From NCBI GenBank assembly GCA_017448355.1, contig JAFSLQ010000050.1, positions 1-64,000 on the forward strand: a stretch of 64,000 nucleotides of DNA. The letters are read 5' to 3'. This document shows positions 47,849 through 54,161 of this stretch, piece by piece. The notes beneath the pieces were generated by a model that saw only the letters and a program-made list of their open reading frames with translations, had not been told where the DNA came from and did no database searches. This DNA comes from Clostridia bacterium. Its GTDB lineage: Bacteria > Bacillota > Clostridia > Christensenellales > Borkfalkiaceae. The position numbers and the translations under genes are program-made. How positions within the stretch are numbered: position 1 is the first letter of the stretch; each line of letters opens with the position of its first letter.

Positions 47849-48285
47849 TTACTCCAATCTCCTTTTAATAATTTATATAATAATGACTTGAATTGCATAA
47901 ATTCTTCGTCGGTAAGCCAATGTTCTTCCGCAAGCGTTTTGGGTACTTGTACCGCTTTTTCTTTTAAGCGTCTCCCTTCTTCCGTAAGACTTATAACGAT
48001 ATTGCGTTTATCCGCATTATCCTTACGAATATCTACAAAACCTTTTTCTTTGAGTTTTTTAAGCAAATCCGTAAGGGTATTTGCCTGTAAATACAATGCG
48101 CTTACCAAATCTTTTTCGTTTACGGTTTCCTTTTCCCATAAAACCATCATAGTAACGTATTGCGTATAGGTAAGATTTAATTCTTTAAGTAGCGGTTGAT
48201 ACCTGCGTAAAATCTTGTTCGCCACCGCATACGTCGGAAAACAAACCTGATTTTTTAGCAGTAACATAGAATAATCTTCTTTCAC
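47845..48285 (-). CDS. ohrR: OhrR-type MarR-family organic hydroperoxide sensor
   Basis: 146 residues from the GTG at 48285; GGTGGAG upstream supports it, and it puts the redox cysteine at residue 15 as in B. subtilis OhrR. A GTG three codons earlier (48294) is also possible. [20 protein letters not shown] holds the sensing Cys; [18 protein letters not shown] and the winged-helix stretch [20 protein letters not shown] follow the OhrR pattern closely. One-Cys OhrR leaves DNA when oxidised by organic peroxides. It overlaps the next gene by four bases and its promoter carries a perfect palindrome, so it should control the whole operon including itself. Confidence 0.88.
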   Translation of the reverse strand: MKEDYSMLLLKNQVCFPTYAVANKILRRYQPLLKELNLTYTQYVTMMVLWEKETVNEKDLVSALYLQANTLTDLLKKLKEKGFVDIRKDNADKRNIVISLTEEGRRLKEKAVQVPKTLAEEHWLTDEEFMQFKSLLYKLLKGDWSK

Positions 48286-48313
48286 AGTCTCCACCGTTTC
48301 TATTATTGATAAT

Positions 48314-48335
48314 ATTATATCGTGTCCGATATAAT
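48314..48335. promoter_or_regulatory. OhrR operator palindrome
   Basis: ATTATATCG-TGTC-CGATATAAT: nine-base perfect arms with a four-base centre. It covers the whole -10 box and most of the spacer, so bound protein would block RNA polymerase. Confidence 0.75.
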
Positions 48336-48342
48336 TTGTAAA
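48314..48342 (-). promoter_or_regulatory. Promoter of the ohrR operon
   Basis: Minus strand TTTACA (48342-48337), 17 bases, TATAAT (48319-48314). Confidence 0.75.
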
Positions 48343-48426
48343 GAGATTTTATAAATATTTTTAAAATTGTGATTCAATCACTTTAAGGCGAGAGTAAGCC
48401 CCCTTTCCTTTGTCGCGGATTAGTGG

Positions 48427-48432
48427 TATAAT
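48427..48432 (+). promoter_or_regulatory. Extended -10 promoter for the Crp/Fnr gene
   Basis: TGGTATAAT gives a TATAAT at 48427-48432 with an extended TGn; the -35 (TTTCCT, 17 bases upstream) is weak. Confidence 0.5.
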
Positions 48433-48488
48433 AAGATTACATAACATACTGCTGTAAAAAACCGACAAATTTTTGAAAGGAGTATAAT

Positions 48489-49157
48489 ATGTTGTATCTT
48501 TCAGCCGACATTATAAAACAACTGCCGTTTTACGATAAACTTACCGATGCCGACAAACAGTTGATAAGGCAGCGCGCAATAATTAATTTTCTTCCGAAAG
48601 GCAAAATAATAAGTTGTTACGAAAAGCAAGGGTTCGGCGTGTTTTACATACTGGACGGCGAAATCAGACTGTTTTTAAGCGACGGAGAACACCGACCCAT
48701 TACCCTGTTTTCCGCTTATGCGGGCGAAATGAGCGTGCTTTCCGCGTCTTGTATACTTACCCCCATTTCCTTTGAAGCGCATCAAAGGGCGGAAATCGAT
48801 ACCACTATTTACCTTATAGATACGGAGTGCTTTAAAGAAATAGTCGATAGGAACTTACAAGTCAGATGTTACGTTTATGAACTTCTTGCCGAAAGATTTT
48901 CCAGCGTGATAGAAAACATTCAAAGTATTCTCTTTGACGATATCGAACAAAGGCTTATAAATTTTCTGTTCAGAAAACATTTTTCTTTAAAAACCGAAGA
49001 ATTTAAACTTACCCAGACGGAAATTGCTGAAGCCATAAGCACTTCGCGCGAAGTAGTCGGTCGCGCACTTAAAAAATTGTCTGAAAAAAAGGTAATTTCT
49101 TACGAAAAAGGAGTTATTAAGATTTTATCCGTTGAAAAACTAAAAATAAACCGTTAA
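48489..49157 (+). CDS. Crp/Fnr-family transcriptional regulator
   Basis: 222 residues. An N-terminal cyclic-nucleotide-binding fold (residues 20-115: NFLPKGKIISCYEKQGFGVF, LDGEIRLFLSDGEHRPIT) is joined through a dimer helix to a winged helix-turn-helix (KLTQTEIAEAISTSREVVGR). It lacks the N-terminal cysteine set of oxygen-sensing FNR; Cys residues are few and scattered. Very strong AAAGGAG before the ATG. It is divergent from ohrR and ends in its own terminator, so it may regulate the peroxide operon, the TasA-SipW pair or distant genes; the ligand is unknown. Confidence 0.88.
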   Translation: MLYLSADIIKQLPFYDKLTDADKQLIRQRAIINFLPKGKIISCYEKQGFGVFYILDGEIRLFLSDGEHRPITLFSAYAGEMSVLSASCILTPISFEAHQRAEIDTTIYLIDTECFKEIVDRNLQVRCYVYELLAERFSSVIENIQSILFDDIEQRLINFLFRKHFSLKTEEFKLTQTEIAEAISTSREVVGRALKKLSEKKVISYEKGVIKILSVEKLKINR

Positions 49158-49175
49158 CCCTGCGAAAATTTTAAT

Positions 49176-49240
49176 AAAGAGACCATAAGACGTCAAATCG
49201 CGATTAAGTTGCACCGAAACGTCTTTCGGTCTCTTTTGTT
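49176..49240 (+). terminator. Terminator after the Crp/Fnr gene
   Basis: AAAGAGACC (49176-49184) pairs with GGTCTCTTT (49228-49236), with inner AGACGT/ACGTCT pairing, followed by T-rich DNA. Confidence 0.75.
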
Positions 49241-49298
49241 TATTCGGATTTAATGATAACATCATATAAAGATTGTTATAGTAAAAGGAGATGTTTTT

Positions 49299-49874
49299 AT
49301 GAAAAGAATAAAACTTATATCTATTGCTATTACGTTAGCCTTAATCTTAACCGTAGGCGGTGTATACGCCACTTTTATTTATTCGCAAGCAACCCCCGAC
49401 GCAGTAAGCGCAAACTGGCAGACCAACGTCCTTTCGGAAGCGGTAACCACGGGAAAGAAAGGTACAATCACGGTTACGGTGAACACTCTGACGCTTAAAG
49501 TGGATAACAAAGGCGACAATAAAACGGGGCTTGATAAAATTACGGGCATATTGCAGGCGAACTTTATCCCCGCGACGGGAGCGGACGCAGACGTCGTTAC
49601 CAACGGCATTACCTGGGGCGTGAAAATAACCTTTACCAACAATACTTTCAGAAATCAGGAAATACTTACCTCCACTACAACGGGCGCAACCTGGAACAAC
49701 GTAGCGTTAAATAACGGAGCAAAATCACTCTCGGTTACCATTGACGAAACGGTGCTTTCGGGACTTATCGACGTAACCGAATTCGAACTTCCGACCTATT
49801 CGGATTATCAGGCTTATAAAACCGCATTTGAAGCCGTGGTTATTAATATCGAAGTCGGCGAGTACGTCTCTTAA
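49299..49874 (+). CDS. TasA/CalY-like secreted protein with SipW-type signal
   Basis: 191 residues. The signal segment (KLISIAITLALILTVGGVYA, followed by TFIYSQATPDAVSANW) has the G-G-x-Y-A-T-F/Y-F pattern of SipW-dependent signals. The rest is beta-rich with no catalytic motif, as in TasA and camelysin, which form biofilm fibres. AAGGAGATG lies before the ATG. The adjacent gene is a SipW-like peptidase, which supports the assignment. It is shorter than TasA (about 260 residues), so the exact family is uncertain. Confidence 0.75.
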   Translation: MKRIKLISIAITLALILTVGGVYATFIYSQATPDAVSANWQTNVLSEAVTTGKKGTITVTVNTLTLKVDNKGDNKTGLDKITGILQANFIPATGADADVVTNGITWGVKITFTNNTFRNQEILTSTTTGATWNNVALNNGAKSLSVTIDETVLSGLIDVTEFELPTYSDYQAYKTAFEAVVINIEVGEYVS

Positions 49875-49883
49875 AGCAAAGAA

Positions 49884-49932
49884 AATCTCCGTTCGGTCGC
49901 TTAAATTAATGGCGGAACGGAGATTATTTTTT
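49884..49932 (+). terminator. Terminator between the TasA-like gene and the peptidase gene
   Basis: 11-bp stem AATCTCCGTTC/GAACGGAGATT (49884-49894, 49915-49925) followed by ATTTTTTG. If it leaks, it would make much more fibre protein than peptidase from one transcript. Confidence 0.8.
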
Positions 49933-49955
49933 GTCCGATAAACAAGGATTATCTT

Positions 49956-50720
49956 ATGAAGTTTGACACTTATGTTCTCGTACTGTGTCTGGTTGTTCTT
50001 ATTGCAATTTCCGTTTTCTTCTCCGTGTTAATGTACGCAATAGTGAAAATGAACCTTATAATGATTGACGGCGGGCTTTTAGATGACGAAATACAGGCGG
50101 AATACGATAAAAGTAGTCGCCGAAAAAATAGGTTCTTTCCACTTCTGTTCGGAAGAATAATGCCGAGTATACTATGTTTTTTATTAATCGTTGCTTTTGT
50201 CTTTTCTATGACTATGAGAATAGAAGAAAAAAATTCACTTTTGCCGAAAGTGGTTAACAGCAACTCGATGTCGTGCAAGTCCGAAAAAAACGCCTATCTT
50301 TACGTCTACGAACTAAACGACCAAATAAAACGTTTCGATATTATTTTTTTGTCGGAAATGCCAAAGGAAACTGATATAAAACTTTACGATATAGTTGCAT
50401 ACGAAACGGTAGAAGGCTTTCTTATTATTCACCGAATAATCGGAATTAGTGAAGAAATGAATAAAAAAACTTACATATTGCGCGGCGACGCTAACCCGTA
50501 TAGCGACCCTATGGAGATAAATTATTCTCAAATGAAAGGCATTTATAAAGGAAACCGTATAGCTCATATAGGCAGTTTTGTAATATTTCTCCAAACGCCC
50601 GTCGGTTGGCTATGCATAATTTTAATCGTGTTTTACACGATTGCGCTTCCGCTTGTGCGCCGAAAAATACAACGTGCAATTAATAAACGCGTCTTGATTA
50701 TTTATCCTGAAATACAATAA
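49956..50720 (+). CDS. SipW-like (ER-type) signal peptidase I
   Basis: 254 residues. Unlike classic bacterial Lep, it has a Ser-His pair as in SipW and the ER enzyme: VNSNSMSC with Ser104, VEGFLIIHRIIGI with His159 and YILRGDANPYSDP with Asp178/Asp184. Two membrane segments precede the catalytic domain (residues 5-30 and 68-87) with an extra charged region between them, and one follows (about 205-235). It should cleave the TasA-like precursor encoded just upstream. AAGGA lies seven bases before the ATG. Confidence 0.87.
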   Translation: MKFDTYVLVLCLVVLIAISVFFSVLMYAIVKMNLIMIDGGLLDDEIQAEYDKSSRRKNRFFPLLFGRIMPSILCFLLIVAFVFSMTMRIEEKNSLLPKVVNSNSMSCKSEKNAYLYVYELNDQIKRFDIIFLSEMPKETDIKLYDIVAYETVEGFLIIHRIIGISEEMNKKTYILRGDANPYSDPMEINYSQMKGIYKGNRIAHIGSFVIFLQTPVGWLCIILIVFYTIALPLVRRKIQRAINKRVLIIYPEIQ

Positions 50721-50783
50721 AACCTTACGAGATTTTACAGGCGTTTGATTTTTGATTTTGCGAAAACTTGCGTGATTTTGCGG

Positions 50784-50820
50784 CCCCGCTAGGGGGTGTT
50801 TTACCGGGGTTTTTACCCCC
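50784..50820 (+). other. GC-rich double hairpin at the left flank of the IS element
   Basis: CCCC-GCTA-GGGG (50784-50795) followed by TGTTTT, then GGGG-TTTTTA-CCCC (50806-50819). The first may terminate the peptidase transcript. This poly-C/poly-G patch is unlike the DNA around it. The rest of the gap 50721-50949 shows no gene. Confidence 0.45.
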
Positions 50821-50949
50821 CTACCCCCGTAGGCGTTCTCACTTTCTCACCAAATCAAAAATCTTTTATATACAAAAAGTTCTTTCTAGCGAAAAAACTG
50901 AATAATCAAAATTAAATTGTTTTTATAATCAAATATAAATCTTTAAGGG

Positions 50950-51684
50950 TTAGTTAACGTCAAATATACCTTTGTGGGTTCTCAGTCGGTAACTACCGCC
51001 TGTTAACGTTATTACCTGACAGTTCTCTACGACTCTGTCAAGTAAGGTCTCGGCTGTTTGTTCATCGTAAAAGATGTCGCCCCAGCCTTCAAATGTTCTG
51101 TTCGTCGCAAGGATAAGCGACTTTCTTTTGTTTAAGGCGTCAATCTTCTTGTAAAGGGTAAGCGTCTCTTCTCGGCTTAACGGCGTATAACCTAGTTCGT
51201 CTATTATAACCACGTCGCAGTCTTCTACGTAGTCTAACTTGATTTTACTTTTCTTAACTTCCTGCTGTGTCTTTATAAGAAACAGCAATTCGTTAACCGT
51301 CGTATATACCACCTTTTTGCTGTTGCCTATCGCTTTTAGCCCGATTGCAATAGAGAGATGCGTTTTGCCCGTTCCCGCACTGCCTATTAAAAGCACGTTA
51401 TATTTGTCTTCTATCCATTTCGTTTCCGATAATTTAGTTAAGTGCCACTTGGTCAGTTTTTCCTGTGCGTCCAGTTCAAACTCTTCCATCGTTTTTATAA
51501 CGGGGAACTTGGCTCTTTTTATTAGCGTCTGTTCCTTATTACCGTCCCGTATCTCCTGTTCCGTCCGCAATACCTTTTCCAAAAACCGCCACTCTTTTTC
51601 CGTGCCATGTATCTCGTTTAAGCTTCTCGCAAGGTTAGTCAGACTTAACCTGTTCGCCAAATCTTTTATTCTAGATAAGTCCAT
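50950..51684 (-). CDS. istB: IS21 helper ATPase IstB
   Basis: 244 residues, typical for IstB. An AAA+ domain with Walker A GSAGTGKTHL, Walker B DVVIIDELGYTPLS and a C-terminal GGSYRLRTHKG. IstB is a DnaC/DnaA-like ATPase that helps IstA choose and bend target DNA. Its ATG lies within the end of istA (14-base overlap), a usual arrangement. Confidence 0.95.
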   Translation of the reverse strand: MDLSRIKDLANRLSLTNLARSLNEIHGTEKEWRFLEKVLRTEQEIRDGNKEQTLIKRAKFPVIKTMEEFELDAQEKLTKWHLTKLSETKWIEDKYNVLLIGSAGTGKTHLSIAIGLKAIGNSKKVVYTTVNELLFLIKTQQEVKKSKIKLDYVEDCDVVIIDELGYTPLSREETLTLYKKIDALNKRKSLILATNRTFEGWGDIFYDEQTAETLLDRVVENCQVITLTGGSYRLRTHKGIFDVN

Positions 51685-53164
51685 CGTCAGCCTCCGTCAA
51701 AAGATTGTAGTTAGCGAGTTTTCTATACCTAGACGCAGTCCGTTTAGGCGCTATCTCTTTAAGGTTTCTTTCGCCCACCTGAATCAAGAGTTCCGAAAGC
51801 ACTTCGGTAAAGCAGAACCTATTTTCACTCGAACAAGTCACTATTGCGGAAATTATATCGTCCTTTGAATACTGCTTTTCTATCTTATGCAACAGCCGTG
51901 CCTGTTCCTTTAAGTACCTAGGTTTTGTCATCTCTATCCTTTCGATAAACTTGACCACCACACTGCTTGACTCGTACTTTTCCTTGGCTTTGTTAAAGTA
52001 GTTTTTGTCAATAGGTATCTCCCTTTCGATGTTCGCCTTGCCTTTACCTTGCAATAATCGATGAGTAATAATCTTTTTGTCGGTCGCCACATCGATAATA
52101 TTGAGTGCGTTGCCTTCGATTTCCAACTTTACTTTGTCCCCGATTTTGCATTTACTCGGCGGAACGGAATATCTGTTGTTTTTGTAGGTGATATAGTATA
52201 GGTCAGATACTCTTGCCACTCTCGTTTTGTTCAGGTCGATTTCTACGGGGTGGTGCTTTATAAGTTTCGGCTGTTCTTTAACGAACAACTCCCGCGGCGT
52301 CTTTTTAGTCGCTTGGTGTATCTTGCCGTTGCCCGTTCTGTCCAGCCACGCTAGGCATTGATTGTTTAGCGCATCTATCCCGCAATACTCTCTACCTTCA
52401 AGGAAGTTTTGCTTTACGAACTTTACGACGTTTTCCACCTTGCCTTTGCTGTCCGGGTCGTAAGGTTTACAAACCATCGCTTCAAACCCCGCCGTCCGTC
52501 TATAAGCGTCAAACTCTTTCGTGAATATTATATTCCCGCAGTTTTCACTTACCACCATCGTCCTGTCTTGGTCGTAAAGTATCCGTTTAGGCCTGCCGTC
52601 GAAATACTTAAAGGCAAGTTCGTGTGCATAGGCAAAAGTCAGCGAGTCGAACGGTTCTGATAAAAAGTAAACGTATTTCATTCGACTGTAAGATAGCACC
52701 ATACAGAAGAAATACACCCTGTTTACGCCTCCGTACATATTCGGCATTTGATACTGCCCGAAGTCTACCTGTGCTTCTTCGCCCATCGGCGTTTCTTCTA
52801 CCATCTGCCGAACGGAAACTTTTTTGTCGGATAGCCCCATCCTTTGCTTTAGGCTTTTTAAGTACCGATAAAAAGAATTCATCGACGCAAGGTTTTCCGC
52901 GCCGACCCGTTCTTTCAGCCTATCGTGAATCACGTTTGCCGGGAGCGTACTGTTCTCGTTTATTATCTCGACGATAACGTCTCGGTACTTGCTGTATTCC
53001 GACTTGGTCTGGTCTTTTTCTTTAAGGAACACGTCTTCGGGCATATCCCAGTATTTATATATTACGTACTGCGTGTATTTCATTTTTAGGACCGCCTCGT
53101 TTCTCGTTATTCCCTGCTTTCTTAACTTCTGGATTTCCAAAAAATCCTTATACGTTATTTTCAC
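51671..53164 (-). CDS. istA: IS21 transposase IstA
   Basis: 497 residues, typical. N-terminal helix-turn-helix region (DFLEIQKLRKQGITRNEAVL), then the integrase-like core with a probable DDE triad: Asp in EAQVDFGQYQM, Asp in LYDQDRTMVV and Glu in SKGKVENVVKFVK. It starts at GTG (53164) with GGAGG seven bases upstream; the overlapping ATG is followed at once by a stop. It performs cut-and-paste or co-integrate transposition with IstB. Confidence 0.95.
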   Translation of the reverse strand: MKITYKDFLEIQKLRKQGITRNEAVLKMKYTQYVIYKYWDMPEDVFLKEKDQTKSEYSKYRDVIVEIINENSTLPANVIHDRLKERVGAENLASMNSFYRYLKSLKQRMGLSDKKVSVRQMVEETPMGEEAQVDFGQYQMPNMYGGVNRVYFFCMVLSYSRMKYVYFLSEPFDSLTFAYAHELAFKYFDGRPKRILYDQDRTMVVSENCGNIIFTKEFDAYRRTAGFEAMVCKPYDPDSKGKVENVVKFVKQNFLEGREYCGIDALNNQCLAWLDRTGNGKIHQATKKTPRELFVKEQPKLIKHHPVEIDLNKTRVARVSDLYYITYKNNRYSVPPSKCKIGDKVKLEIEGNALNIIDVATDKKIITHRLLQGKGKANIEREIPIDKNYFNKAKEKYESSSVVVKFIERIEMTKPRYLKEQARLLHKIEKQYSKDDIISAIVTCSSENRFCFTEVLSELLIQVGERNLKEIAPKRTASRYRKLANYNLLTEADDGLI

Positions 53165-53546
53165 ATAAATACCTCCGTTTTATAATTTAATTGTTTTGAT
53201 TTTCCCGTCCACTAGTTGTCCCCAACCGTGAACGCCTATGCAATCATAGCCCCACCTCCTTTTGTACCATTTTATTTTACCAAAATATTTAAAAAAAGAA
53301 AACCGCACCGATTATTTTTTTAGTGCGATTTTTGATAAAATTATTTGGTTTCTCTAATACCCTTTGCACTCTTGCATCCTTAAACCTATTTTTTGCCCAA
53401 AACAGTCAGTTTTGACGAATTTTTATCTCTTTTTTAACATTTTCTCGTATTTTAAGGTTGTAATCACTTTTGTAAAATCCTGCAACCTTGACCACTTTTT
53501 TGCAACCTTGAATAGACCAAAACCTACTGCTTTTAATTCTATAACC

Positions 53547-53576
53547 TAATAGTTTCTTTACAATTTGAAACTATTA
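53547..53576. repeat. Ten-base inverted repeat at the edge of the defence island
   Basis: TAATAGTTTC (53547-53556) and GAAACTATTA (53567-53576) with a ten-base loop; a further AGTTTC copy follows at about 53584. There is no T-run, so it is not a clear terminator. Nearby, GCAACCTTGA occurs twice (about 53482 and 53503). The whole gap 53241-53602 shows no ORF. It could be a regulatory or recombination site. Confidence 0.45.
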
Positions 53577-53602
53577 GTTTATAGTTTCAATATATAAAAT
53601 TA

Positions 53603-53932
53603 TTATAATCCCAACATATCACATACTTCTTCCATTTCTCTAACTTCTGCACTATTATAATCTATATGATCAAAGTAATCGACTGCCAACGCTCCATGTT
53701 TACAAAGGTTAAGCACTTTCTCCTCTTCTCCAGATAATAGTAGGTCTAACAAATATCCTAATCGATTAAAACCAAATCGATTTATTTTTTCCATCTCTTT
53801 GTTACCTATTGGACAACCTGTTTCATGATAATTCTCTATTGGTCCTTCTCTAAATGCTAAGTTATAGAAACCCTTTGCTATTATATCAAGTTGCTTATAG
53901 TATGTTTTACCCTTTTTCATGTTATCGTTCAT
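53603..53932 (-). CDS. Hypothetical 109-residue protein
   Basis: No family recognised. The sequence is soluble and alpha-helical looking, with ENYHETGCPIGNKEMEKINR near the middle and an acidic end (NSAEVREMEEVCDMLGL). Two cysteines and a His lie close together. It begins MNDNMKKGKTYYKQLD; no strong ribosome site is seen. It is read in the same direction as the helicase operon but is separated from it by a terminator and 229 bases, so it has its own expression. Low GC and position suggest it belongs to the accessory island. Confidence 0.6.
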   Translation of the reverse strand: MNDNMKKGKTYYKQLDIIAKGFYNLAFREGPIENYHETGCPIGNKEMEKINRFGFNRLGYLLDLLLSGEEEKVLNLCKHGALAVDYFDHIDYNSAEVREMEEVCDMLGL

Positions 53933-54104
53933 AAATCCTTACCAACAATTTTCCCTATAATATTAACACATTATATATGAAAGCATATAACAACTTGTTT
54001 GTAATCTCACCTAATAAATTACAAACAAAGTTGTAATTTTTGAAAAAAGTCGCCAACCAAGGTCTTTTTTAATTCTTTTAACCCCCTACCCATTGTATTG
54101 TCAT

Positions 54105-54133
54105 AAAAAAACGAGAAGAATTACATCTCCCCG
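54105..54133 (-). terminator. Terminator of the defence operon
   Basis: 8-bp stem with two G-U pairs (54112-54119 with 54126-54133), followed on the minus strand by seven T. It lies about 30 bases after the stop of the SF1 helicase. Confidence 0.7.
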
Positions 54134-54161
54134 CTTTTTTGTTTTATAAATTTTCAATTTA

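Larger units (their letters stand above)
50830..53240 (-). mobile_element. IS21-family insertion sequence (ends approximate)
   Basis: istA and istB overlap by 14 bases in the normal IS21 order. A nine-base inverted pair, TAGGCGTTC at 50830-50838 and its complement at 53230-53238, lies outside both genes and may belong to the terminal repeats, but the exact ends and target duplication could not be settled. Both genes are intact, so the element could be active. The region 53241-53602 next to it holds no gene. Confidence 0.7.

Noticed and set aside
51239-51868. A 209-codon plus-strand ORF across istB/istA
   Set aside because: Antisense to both transposition genes; composition is that expected of a complementary frame.
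53241-53602. CRISPR array or tRNA in the gene-free stretch near the island
   Set aside because: Only two short copies of one motif and one inverted repeat are present; no regular spacing, no tRNA fold or CCA end. No tRNA or CRISPR was found anywhere in the window.
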